Positions 1 through 5,027 of a stretch of DNA of 5,027 bases are shown in pieces. The DNA comes from JBJEQG01 sp051881635. Lineage in GTDB: Bacteria > Bacillota > Clostridia > Oscillospirales > Acutalibacteraceae. The stretch's first letter is position 1. Each line of letters begins with the position of its first letter. The position numbers and the translations under genes were made by a program. Location of the stretch: the NCBI GenBank assembly GCA_051881635.1, contig JBJEQG010000043.1, positions 1-5,027 of the forward strand, read 5' to 3'. Under the pieces are notes generated by a model. It worked only from the letters and a program-made list of their open reading frames with translations. It was not told the origin of the DNA and did not search any database.

Positions 1-61
1 TACGATAAAAAACCGTATTCTCACTTTGGTAGTCTTTCAAATCAACCAATAACTCTTTCAT
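1..61 (-). CDS. N-terminal fragment of a leftward gene, product not identifiable
   Basis: On the minus strand an ATG at 61-59 opens a frame that stays open to the window edge and reads MKELLVDLKDYQSENTVFYR (20 codons, gene continues outside). The start is well supported. A perfect GGAGG lies at 71-67, 5 nt upstream of the ATG, and a near-consensus promoter lies at 120-92, giving a leader of about 25 nt. The peptide is too short to name a family. A lysine/aspartate-rich start leading to 'FYR' resembles N-termini of some clostridial NUDIX hydrolases, but that is a guess from memory and should not be used as an annotation. The gene is divergent from feoA, so the two share the intergenic region 62-269 but need not be functionally related. 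Confidence 0.7.
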   Translation of the reverse strand, partial: MKELLVDLKDYQSENTVFYR

Positions 62-91
62 TTCAACCTCCAAATTTTCAATTTCCCGATT

Positions 92-120
92 ATTATAGCA
101 TTATCCTTAAACCATATCAA
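92..120 (-). promoter_or_regulatory. Sigma-A-type promoter of the leftward gene
   Basis: Read on the minus strand, a -35 box TTGATA (120-115, 5 of 6 consensus bases) is followed by a 17-bp spacer and a perfect TATAAT -10 box (97-92). A TG one base upstream of the -10 (100-99) makes it an extended -10. The predicted start of transcription is near 85, just upstream of the GGAGG at 71-67. Spacing and sequence are nearly ideal for a housekeeping promoter. Confidence 0.8.
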
Positions 121-210
121 TCAAAAATTACATTAAATTTTCCGTTTAATTTTTACACACCCAAATTTCTGTTTGTTTTATACTTTTCTTTCTGCACGAC
201 AGGGACATTA

Positions 211-251
211 CTATCATATTCTGATAACGGACAGTTTTGAACCTATCATAT
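211..251 (+). promoter_or_regulatory. Repeated TATCA/TGATA motifs upstream of feoA, candidate promoter/operator region
   Basis: The 9-mer CTATCATAT occurs at 211-219 and again at 243-251, 32 bp apart (about three helical turns). Between them TGATAA (222-227) forms an inverted repeat with the first copy: TATCA (212-216), a 5-nt spacer, then TGATA (222-226). TATCAT at 212-217 is also a 5-of-6 match to a -10 box, but no good -35 lies 16-18 bp upstream, so a promoter here would be weak or activator-dependent. feo operons are commonly repressed by Fur or DtxR-family regulators when iron is plentiful. Fur half-sites are built from GATAAT-like words, which these resemble, but spacing and orientation do not match the standard Fur box, so the regulator is left open. 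Confidence 0.4.
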
Positions 252-269
252 AAGAATAGAGGAATTTAC

Positions 270-545
270 ATGGACAGCAACATAAATAATGAGAACTTAA
301 TAACACTTGATGAATTGCAAATTGGAAATTGCGGTACGGTTTATGCTTTGAATGTTACGGGAAATGAACGCCGCCGTTTGTTGGACTTAGGAATTGTCAA
401 GGGGACAGTTATTACCGCTTTGATGAAAAGTCCACTCGGCAACCCGATTGCCTATCTTATTCGTGGTACGGAAATTGCTCTCCGCCGCAAGGACGCCGCC
501 CGTATTCTTCTATTAACGGAAACAAAAAGCACAAATCTTTGCTGA
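270..545 (+). CDS. feoA: Ferrous iron transport protein FeoA
   Basis: FeoA is a small cytoplasmic protein with an SH3-like fold that works with the Fe2+ channel FeoB, probably by binding it and modulating uptake. The product here is 91 aa, a normal length for stand-alone FeoA (about 75-90). Family hallmarks are visible. An N-terminal 'LxxLxIGxxGTV' strand is followed by the conserved 'RRRLLDLGIVKGTVI' (residues about 34-48), then 'SPLGNPIAYLIRG' (about 54-66) and the terminal 'IALRRKDAARILL'. The start is placed at ATG 270 because AGAGG (258-262) sits 7 nt upstream. An in-frame ATG at 237 would add 11 residues but has no good ribosome binding site. The gene lies 139 bp before feoB in the same direction, with a strong hairpin between them. 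Identification is confident; the exact start is slightly less so. Confidence 0.93.
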   Translation: MDSNINNENLITLDELQIGNCGTVYALNVTGNERRRLLDLGIVKGTVITALMKSPLGNPIAYLIRGTEIALRRKDAARILLLTETKSTNLC

Positions 546-618
546 CGGGAAAACCGGCTGTCGGCATGATTATGCAGATAATGTATAACTGCCGCTTTCA
601 ACTGAAATTTAGTATATA

Positions 619-653
619 TAAAGAGGTGCTGCGGATTTTCCCGCACCTCTTTA
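619..653 (+). terminator. Hairpin between feoA and feoB, terminator or attenuator
   Basis: An 11-bp perfect stem is formed by TAAAGAGGTGC (619-629) and GCACCTCTTTA (643-653) around a 13-nt loop. An alternative fold pairs TGCGG (630-634) with CCGCA (641-645) on top of AAAGAGG/CCTCTTT, bulging TGC. The following bases, CTTCTTAAACTTTTC, are U-rich but broken, so termination is likely partial. Its position inside the feo operon fits either partial termination that makes more feoA than feoB mRNA, or a stabilising structure at a processed 3' end. No convincing promoter for feoB is seen downstream of it. Confidence 0.6.
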
Positions 654-670
654 CTTCTTAAACTTTTCTG

Positions 671-677
671 AGGGGGG
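671..677 (+). promoter_or_regulatory. Ribosome binding site that fixes the feoB TTG start
   Basis: AGGGGGG at 671-677 lies 7 nt upstream of TTG 685. No ATG or GTG in the feoB frame is available before residue 83, which is already inside the GTPase domain. The site therefore decides the TTG start and supports translation of the long N-terminal extension. Confidence 0.7.
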
Positions 678-684
678 CTGCTTT

Positions 685-2988
685 TTGGAAGATACAAAAA
701 AGCTTTACAAAAGAATAAGATTATCCGACAGTCCAAATTTGAAGGACTTGTCTGCCACAGAACGAAACAATAACGAAAATTCCGAAAAGGAAGAAATCGA
801 ACCTTCATTTCATACAACTGAACAAACAACCACAAACAATTTTGCGGATTGTACACAACCTATTCCCGTTATTGCATTGGCTGGCAACCCAAATGTCGGA
901 AAAAGCACTGTATTCAATGCTTTAACAGGCATGAAACAGCATACGGGAAATTGGAGCGGCAAAACGGTTTGTACCGCACAAGGCTATTGCAAACATAATG
1001 AAAAAACATTTATTTTGGTTGATGTTCCGGGAGCTTATTCGCTTATGGCCACATCACCTGATGAGGCAGCGGCAAGGGATTGCATTTGTTTCGGCGGTGT
1101 TGATGCAGTAGCTGTTGTTGTTGATGCCACCTGTTTGGAACGCAATTTAAATTTGATACTTCAAATTCTCGAAGTATCAAACAATGTTATCGTTTGTGTT
1201 AATCTTGTAGACGAAGCAAAAAAAAAGAATATTCATATTGATTTTGAGAAATTGAGTGATGAATTGGGTGTGCCTGTTATTCCAACCGCCGCCCGTTCCG
1301 GTATGGGATTGGAGCTTTTGCAAAAAACACTGTGTGCGATTGAACCGAAAAATAAAACAACCGTAGGAAGAATTATTAACTACCATTCGGAACAGGTGAA
1401 GTGTTCAAGCTGTACACATTGTATTTATGCAGAAAAAAATACCGATTGCATACGCACACAATCAGTCATTGAAAAAGCAATTCTTATAGTACAAAAAAAT
1501 ATTCCGAATTTTGTGCAAAATATTTCTGTGCGTTGGGCGGCTATCCGACTTTTGGAGGGCAACAAAGAAATATGCGAAAACATTATGTCGCTTATTCCAA
1601 AGGAAAATCAATCCGCTGTGGAAAGAAATATTCAAAGAGCTTTAATTTTCTTAAAATCTTATGGTATAGACCGTGAACAGCTAAAAGATTACATAGTTGA
1701 AAGCCTTGTGCATGAGGCGGAACGGATTTATCAAACCTGTGTAACAACGGAAAAAAACAAACGGGAAAAGCGTGACCGCAAGATTGACAAAATTTTGACA
1801 TCAAAAATAACAGGTATCCCCATTATGCTTTTATTGTTTGGTGTTATTTTTTATATCACAATTATAGGGGCAAATTATCCTTCACAGGCATTATCCAATT
1901 TATTTGATTGGTGCGGAATAAAATTTCATGAATTCATGGCACTTCTGAATGTACCTGACTTTATTGACGGTTTGCTTATTGACGGTATGTATGGTACAGT
2001 CGCATGGGTTGTTTCCGTTATGCTGCCGCCAATGGCTATTTTCTTTCCGTTATTCACTCTTTTGGAAGATTTGGGTTATCTGCCCCGTGTTGCATTTAAC
2101 ACTGACCGTCTGTTTCAATGTGCTAACGCACATGGCAAACAGAGCCTTACAACTCTAATGGGTTTCGGTTGTAATGCATGCGGTATTACTGGCTGTCGGA
2201 TTATAGACTCCAAACGGGAACGCCTAATTGCTATATTGACAAACAGTTTTGTCCCATGCAACGGACGATTTCCAACTTTAATTGCTATTATTACAATTTT
2301 TTTGGCGGGAACATCTTTCTTTTCTTCGGTATTTTCGGCGGGAATATTACTCTTTATTGTGTGTTTGAGTTTTGTTATGAGCTTATTGGTATCAAAATTC
2401 CTTTCTGTAACAATCTTAAAAGGAGAGCCGTCCTCATTTTCTTTGGAATTACCGCCCTATCGCCGTCCTCAAATTATTAAAACGCTTGTGCGGTCACTAT
2501 TAGACAGAACATTATTTGTTTTGGGTAGGGCAGTTGTTGTTGCTGCTCCTGCCGGACTTTTGATATGGATTTTAGCAAATATTACAATCGGTTCACAAAG
2601 TATCATCAGCTATATTACGGATTTTTTAAATCCACTTGGTCAGATTATGGGCTTGGACGGCGTGATTTTGGCAGCATTTTTGCTTGGATTTCCTGCCAAC
2701 GAAATCGTTATGCCGATTGCATTGATGATTTATCTTTCTGCTGATACAATGATAGGATATGAAAGTTTCACACAGCTCTTTGAAATTTTGACGGCTCACG
2801 GCTGGACACAAGTCACTGCGGTCTGTATGCTGATTTTTACATTATTTCATTTTCCCTGTTCAACTTCATGCATTACAGTTTATAAGGAAACCAAAAGCCT
2901 GAAATATACGGTTTTGGCTTTTTTGCTTCCAACTGTTGTCGGTGTTATACTTTGTATGACTGTTAATTTCTTGGCTTATCTGTTTTGA
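685..2988 (+). CDS. feoB: Ferrous iron transporter FeoB (GTPase-coupled Fe2+ channel)
   Basis: FeoB is the cytoplasmic-membrane Fe2+ importer, with a G-protein domain coupled to a polytopic channel. The product is 767 aa. Residues 1-60 are a polar, low-complexity extension rich in N, E, K and T. The G domain shows G1 GNPNVGKS (67-74), G2 around HTGNWSGKTV (T94), G3 DVPG (113-116), G4 NLVD (173-176) and G5 TAAR (201-204). A helical linker (about 220-370) contains a Cys cluster at C240, C243, C246 and C255. The membrane part starts near 376. It carries two Gate-type regions, with LEDLGYLPR (460-468) and GFGCNACGITGCR (493-505) in the first and GFPANEIVMP (668-677) in the second, and ends with HFPCSTSCITVYKETKS (722-738) and a last hydrophobic helix. 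The GNACGITGCR and VPCNGRFPT wording matches the clostridial FeoB subfamily I recall, not the E. coli type. No FeoC or FeoB-associated Cys-rich protein follows. Start is TTG with AGGGGGG 7 nt upstream. Confidence 0.95.
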   Translation: MEDTKKLYKRIRLSDSPNLKDLSATERNNNENSEKEEIEPSFHTTEQTTTNNFADCTQPIPVIALAGNPNVGKSTVFNALTGMKQHTGNWSGKTVCTAQGYCKHNEKTFILVDVPGAYSLMATSPDEAAARDCICFGGVDAVAVVVDATCLERNLNLILQILEVSNNVIVCVNLVDEAKKKNIHIDFEKLSDELGVPVIPTAARSGMGLELLQKTLCAIEPKNKTTVGRIINYHSEQVKCSSCTHCIYAEKNTDCIRTQSVIEKAILIVQKNIPNFVQNISVRWAAIRLLEGNKEICENIMSLIPKENQSAVERNIQRALIFLKSYGIDREQLKDYIVESLVHEAERIYQTCVTTEKNKREKRDRKIDKILTSKITGIPIMLLLFGVIFYITIIGANYPSQALSNLFDWCGIKFHEFMALLNVPDFIDGLLIDGMYGTVAWVVSVMLPPMAIFFPLFTLLEDLGYLPRVAFNTDRLFQCANAHGKQSLTTLMGFGCNACGITGCRIIDSKRERLIAILTNSFVPCNGRFPTLIAIITIFLAGTSFFSSVFSAGILLFIVCLSFVMSLLVSKFLSVTILKGEPSSFSLELPPYRRPQIIKTLVRSLLDRTLFVLGRAVVVAAPAGLLIWILANITIGSQSIISYITDFLNPLGQIMGLDGVILAAFLLGFPANEIVMPIALMIYLSADTMIGYESFTQLFEILTAHGWTQVTAVCMLIFTLFHFPCSTSCITVYKETKSLKYTVLAFLLPTVVGVILCMTVNFLAYLF

Positions 2989-2997
2989 TTTTTACAC

Positions 2998-3020
2998 ATC
3001 AATTTTTTGATACAAAATTG
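2998..3020 (+). repeat. Two overlapping short palindromes after feoB
   Basis: Just past the feoB stop, ATCAA (2998-3002), TTTT, TTGAT (3007-3011) is a perfect inverted repeat. It overlaps a second one, CAATTTT (3000-3006), a 7-nt loop, AAAATTG (3014-3020). The second could form a weak AT-only hairpin acting as a poor terminator for feoB. Either could instead be a protein-binding site upstream of the suf promoter. The first resembles an FNR/Crp-type palindrome turned inside out, so no regulator is assigned. Confidence 0.35.
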
Positions 3021-3033
3021 TTTGCGAATAGAC

Positions 3034-3062
3034 TTGTAAAAAGCGGTAAAATGGTCTAAAAT
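3034..3062 (+). promoter_or_regulatory. Likely promoter of the sufCB operon
   Basis: A -35 box TTGTAA (3034-3039, 4 of 6) is separated by exactly 17 bp from a -10 box TAAAAT (3057-3062, 5 of 6). Transcription would start near 3069, leaving a leader of about 50 nt that includes the 3071-3096 hairpins and the AAGGA ribosome binding site. It would allow the suf pair to be expressed apart from feoAB, though read-through from feoB is also possible. Confidence 0.5.
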
Positions 3063-3070
3063 AAAAAGGC

Positions 3071-3096
3071 AAATCTTTCTTGGAAAGATAAGATTT
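3071..3096 (+). promoter_or_regulatory. Alternative leader hairpins upstream of sufC
   Basis: Two mutually exclusive stems share bases 3073-3077. One is ATCTTTC (3073-3079), loop TTG, GAAAGAT (3083-3089). The other is AAATCTT (3071-3077), a 12-nt loop, AAGATTT (3090-3096), followed directly by TTTATATAAGGA. The second has a short U-run like a weak terminator and ends 7 nt before the sufC ribosome binding site. The arrangement suggests an attenuator or translational switch, but both stems are AU-rich and of modest stability, so they may be fortuitous. Confidence 0.35.
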
Positions 3097-3103
3097 TTTA
3101 TAT

Positions 3104-3108
3104 AAGGA
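3104..3108 (+). promoter_or_regulatory. Ribosome binding site favouring the TTG start of sufC
   Basis: AAGGA (3104-3108) directly touches the in-frame ATG at 3109, which leaves no spacing for initiation there. It lies 9 nt before TTG 3118, a workable distance. TTG also gives the usual SufC N-terminus (MLQLENISF), so the site argues for a TTG start. Confidence 0.55.
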
Positions 3109-3117
3109 ATGATCAAT

Positions 3118-3849
3118 TTGTTACAGCTTGAAAATATTTCTTTTTCCGCATTATCTGACGGGAAAAGAACGGATATTCTCAAAAATATAAATTTAACCGT
3201 TAATGAACGCTTTGTAGCAATTACAGGTCCAAATGGCGGCGGTAAGTCTACATTAGCTAAAATTATCGCCGGTATTGAAACACCTACCGAAGGAAAAATT
3301 TATCTTGACGGTGAAGATATTACAAATGCCTCTATTACCGAAAGAGCCAAAAAAGGCATTAGCTTTGCTTTCCAACAGCCTGTGCGTTTTAAAGGCATTA
3401 CTGTTCAAAAACTGATTACATTGGCGGCAGGTAAAAAACTTACCGTTTCGGAAGTATGCAATTATTTATCCGAAGTCGGTTTATGTGCGAGAGATTATGT
3501 CAACCGTGAAGTCAACGGCAGTTTGTCCGGCGGTGAATTGAAACGAATTGAAATTGCCACTATTTTGGCACGAAGCACAAAACTTTCCGTTTTTGACGAA
3601 CCTGAGGCCGGTATCGACCTATGGAGCTTTAACAATCTGATTCAGGTTTTTGAAAAACTGCATGAACGCCAGGGCGGAAGTATTATGATTATTTCCCATC
3701 AGGAACGCATTTTGAATATTGCGGATAAAATTATCGTTATTGCTGACGGACAAATTCAAAAAATCGGCAATAAGGACGATATTCTCCCCGAACTGCTGAA
3801 TGTATCTTCGGGCTGTAAGGTTTTAAATGCGAAATCAAAGGAGGCGTAA
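3118..3849 (+). CDS. sufC: SufC-type Fe-S assembly ABC ATPase
   Basis: This is a soluble ABC ATPase that drives the SufB/SufD scaffold during Fe-S cluster assembly; it is not a membrane transporter. The product is 243 aa, close to the SufC norm of about 250. Visible motifs are Walker A GPNGGGKS (37-44), Q-loop in FAFQQP (83-88), signature LSGGE (136-140), Walker B/D-loop LSVFDEPEAGID (156-167) and H-loop ISHQ (H194). The 'EPEAGID' wording is typical of the SufC-like proteins of Clostridia and archaea, where E. coli SufC has 'ESDSGLD'. TTG 3118 is chosen as start because AAGGA lies 9 nt upstream; ATG 3109 (246 aa) is the alternative and lacks spacing. No permease gene is adjacent, and the scaffold gene begins 3 nt after the stop, with its GGAGG inside the last codons of this gene, so the two are translationally coupled. 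The function is firm; biochemical equivalence to SmsC of the minimal SUF-like system is inferred. Confidence 0.9.
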   Translation: MLQLENISFSALSDGKRTDILKNINLTVNERFVAITGPNGGGKSTLAKIIAGIETPTEGKIYLDGEDITNASITERAKKGISFAFQQPVRFKGITVQKLITLAAGKKLTVSEVCNYLSEVGLCARDYVNREVNGSLSGGELKRIEIATILARSTKLSVFDEPEAGIDLWSFNNLIQVFEKLHERQGGSIMIISHQERILNIADKIIVIADGQIQKIGNKDDILPELLNVSSGCKVLNAKSKEA

Positions 3850-3852
3850 AGC

Positions 3853-4770
3853 ATGGACGAAATTCAAAAAGAACTTTTGCTGCAAATCGCCGATTTGCAT
3901 GAAATCCCAACAGGGGCATATAATATCCGTTCCAACGGTGCGGCTCTCGGACGCAACAGCACCACCAACATCGAAATTCTCCCCAAAGAAGATAAACCGG
4001 GAATTGACATTATCATTAAACCCAACACCAAAAATGAAAGTGTCCATATTCCCGTTATCATCAGCGAAACCGGTTTGAAAGACCTTGTTTATAATGATTT
4101 CTTCATTGGTGAAAACTGTGATGTTACGATTATTGCCGGCTGTGGTATTCATAACTGCGGAGGAAGCGAATCCCGTCATGACGGCATACACACCTTTTTT
4201 ATCGGCAAAAACGCCAAAGTTAAATATATAGAAAAACATTATGGTGAGGGTGACGGCAACGGCGAAAATGTGATGAATCCCACAACGATTGTATATATCG
4301 AGGAGGGCGGTTCTATGGAAATGGATACCGTCCAAATCAAGGGCATTGACTCAACCTTACGGAAAACCAAAGCTGTACTTTCGACAGATGCGTCTATTAA
4401 AATCAGCGAAAAAATATTAACACACGGAAAACAAACTGCCGAAACCGATTTTACGGTTGATATGAACGGCGAAAATTCTTCTGCCGATGTTGTTTCCCGT
4501 TCCGTTGCCAAAGAAAATTCGCACCAGATTTTCCGTTCACGCATTAACGGTAATACCAAATGTGCAGGTCATACCGAATGTGACGCCATTATCATGGACC
4601 ATGCACTTGTCAGTGCCATTCCTGAACTTACTGCCAACGATGTCGAGGCTAATTTAATCCACGAGGCGGCTATCGGCAAAATTGCAGGTGAACAGCTTAT
4701 AAAACTTATGACACTTGGTCTTACCGAAAAAGAAGCCGAAGAACAAATTATCAACGGTTTCCTCAAATAA
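3853..4770 (+). CDS. sufB: SufB/SufD-family Fe-S cluster scaffold, short form
   Basis: Partner of SufC and likely site of cluster assembly in the cytosol. The product is 305 aa, much shorter than E. coli SufB (about 495) or SufD (about 420), and matches the short single scaffold of clostridial and archaeal minimal systems. From about residue 50 to 250 it shows the repeated beta-strand pattern expected of the SufB/D beta-helix. The family's C-terminal signature follows: GHTECD (239-244), then EANLIHEAAIGKIAGEQL (265-282) and a closing helix 'GLTEKEAEEQIINGF'. Candidate ligands are C89, C97 and C102 (the latter two in GCGIHNCGG), C237, C243, H270 and E271. I cannot verify from here which of them match the E. 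coli SufB active-site Cys and Glu. GGAGG (3840-3844) lies 8 nt before the ATG. Since there is only one scaffold gene, it probably acts as a homodimer standing in for SufB-SufD. The symbol sufB is used loosely; smsB or 'SufD family' would also be acceptable. Confidence 0.88.
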   Translation: MDEIQKELLLQIADLHEIPTGAYNIRSNGAALGRNSTTNIEILPKEDKPGIDIIIKPNTKNESVHIPVIISETGLKDLVYNDFFIGENCDVTIIAGCGIHNCGGSESRHDGIHTFFIGKNAKVKYIEKHYGEGDGNGENVMNPTTIVYIEEGGSMEMDTVQIKGIDSTLRKTKAVLSTDASIKISEKILTHGKQTAETDFTVDMNGENSSADVVSRSVAKENSHQIFRSRINGNTKCAGHTECDAIIMDHALVSAIPELTANDVEANLIHEAAIGKIAGEQLIKLMTLGLTEKEAEEQIINGFLK

Positions 4771-4787
4771 CCTTTTTAAAAAAATGA

Positions 4788-4833
4788 AAAACACCGTCTA
4801 TACAACCTTATCAAACTGTATAGGCGGTGTTTT
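4788..4833 (+). terminator. Intrinsic terminator of the suf operon, possibly bidirectional
   Basis: A 17-bp stem pairs AAAACACCGTCTATACA (4788-4804) with TGTATAGGCGGTGTTTT (4817-4833), with one G-U pair and a 12-nt loop. It starts 18 nt after the sufB stop. The descending arm ends in TTTT for rightward transcripts. On the minus strand the same stem is followed by long T-runs (4771-4791), so it could also stop leftward transcription toward sufB. Confidence 0.9.
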
Positions 4834-4890
4834 GTCAATTATTTGGTACTGAAACACATATTGATAATTTGAAATTAGGTATTTTTTCAC

Positions 4891-4919
4891 TTGACAAATA
4901 ATAATAAATGTCATATAAT
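4891..4919 (+). promoter_or_regulatory. Consensus promoter of the tRNA-Pro gene
   Basis: A perfect -35 TTGACA (4891-4896), a 17-bp spacer and a perfect -10 TATAAT (4914-4919) predict a start near 4926, about 24 nt before the tRNA. Such a full-consensus promoter is expected for a stable-RNA gene. Confidence 0.9.
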
Positions 4920-4949
4920 ATTATTGTTGCGATAAAAGCAGTTGTATTA

Positions 4950-5025
4950 CGGGGTGTAGCGCAGTTGGTAGCGCGCCACATTTGGGATGTGGATGCCGCA
5001 GGTTCGAATCCTGTCACTCCGACCA
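4950..5025 (+). tRNA. tRNA-Pro, anticodon UGG
   Basis: A complete cloverleaf is visible. The acceptor stem CGGGGTG (4950-4956) pairs with CACTCCG (5015-5021), with one G-U pair. The D stem is GCGC/GCGC (4959-4962, 4971-4974). The anticodon stem CCACA/TGTGG (4976-4980, 4988-4992) carries loop TTTGGGA, with anticodon TGG at 4983-4985. The variable loop is ATGCC, and the T arm is GCAGG TTCGAAT CCTGT (4998-5014). The discriminator A (5022) is followed by an encoded CCA (5023-5025). UGG with G37 is the usual proline isoacceptor, able to read all or most CCN codons. The window ends two bases later, so it may be the first gene of a tRNA cluster. Confidence 0.97.
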
Positions 5026-5027
5026 AA

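Noticed and set aside
132..150. Inverted repeat ATTAAA, 7 nt, TTTAAT in the divergent intergenic region
   Set aside because: It is short and entirely AT, so expected by chance in this composition.
152..184. Possible feoA promoter TTTACA (152-157) with TATACT (179-184)
   Set aside because: The boxes are individually good, but the 21-bp spacer is too long for a sigma-A promoter.
561..589. Possible feoB promoter TCGGCA, 17 bp, TATAAC
   Set aside because: The -35 is poor, and the strong hairpin at 619-653 lies downstream of it. A chance match is as likely.
452..856. 134-codon minus-strand ORF across the feoA-feoB junction
   Set aside because: It overlaps the ends of two solid genes and the hairpin, and its protein has no coherent domain.
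2178..2480. 100-codon plus-strand ORF inside feoB
   Set aside because: It is a frame-shifted shadow of the membrane domain, aromatic-rich and without a ribosome binding site.
3835..4335. 166-codon minus-strand ORF
   Set aside because: It lies opposite sufB, has no ribosome binding site noted or recognisable domain, and is explained by codon composition of the real gene.
4950..5025. tRNA-Pro as an integration (att) site
   Set aside because: No integrase gene or repeated tRNA 3' end is visible in the window.
4835..5026. Minus-strand ORF reading MVGVTGFEPAAS... near the right edge
   Set aside because: It is the antisense translation of the tRNA-Pro gene, a well-known source of spurious 'GVTGFEPA' proteins.

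Overview
This window looks like chromosomal DNA of a low-GC, anaerobic-type Firmicute, most likely a member of the Clostridia. The reasons are AT-rich intergenic regions, strong purine-rich Shine-Dalgarno sites, TTG start codons, a clostridial-style FeoB whose G1-G3 stretch reads GNPNVGKST / QHTGNWSGKTV / DVPGAYSL, and a reduced SufC-SufB pair in place of a full SUF or ISC operon. No mobile element, CRISPR array or phage gene is visible.

Layout from left to right. Positions 1-61 hold the first 20 codons of a leftward gene with a strong promoter (TTGATA, 17 bp, extended TATAAT) and ribosome binding site. A divergent intergenic region with TATCA/TGATA repeats, a candidate iron-responsive operator, leads into feoA (270-545). 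A strong hairpin (619-653) separates feoA from feoB, which starts at TTG 685 and ends at 2988. A 120-130 bp intergenic region carries two overlapping palindromes, a plausible promoter and a leader with alternative hairpins. It leads into a tightly coupled pair: a SufC-type ABC ATPase (TTG start at 3118, end 3849) and a SufB/SufD-family scaffold (3853-4770). The pair is closed by a 17-bp intrinsic terminator (4788-4833). A consensus promoter (TTGACA, 17 bp, TATAAT) then drives a tRNA-Pro(UGG) gene with encoded CCA (4950-5025).

The genes make a coherent iron module. FeoA and FeoB import Fe2+ across the cytoplasmic membrane, and the SufC-SufB pair is expected to build Fe-S clusters with it. No cysteine desulfurase (SufS), SufU or SufA is present, so this is either a two-component minimal SUF-like system or one whose sulfur donor lies elsewhere. 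The most unusual points are a Cys cluster (CxxCxxC plus one further Cys) inside the cytoplasmic linker of FeoB, a polar extension of about 60 residues at the FeoB N-terminus, the terminator-like hairpin inside the feo operon, and the alternative hairpins just upstream of the sufC ribosome binding site. I see no clear evidence of a wholly new system; the novelty is in these details.
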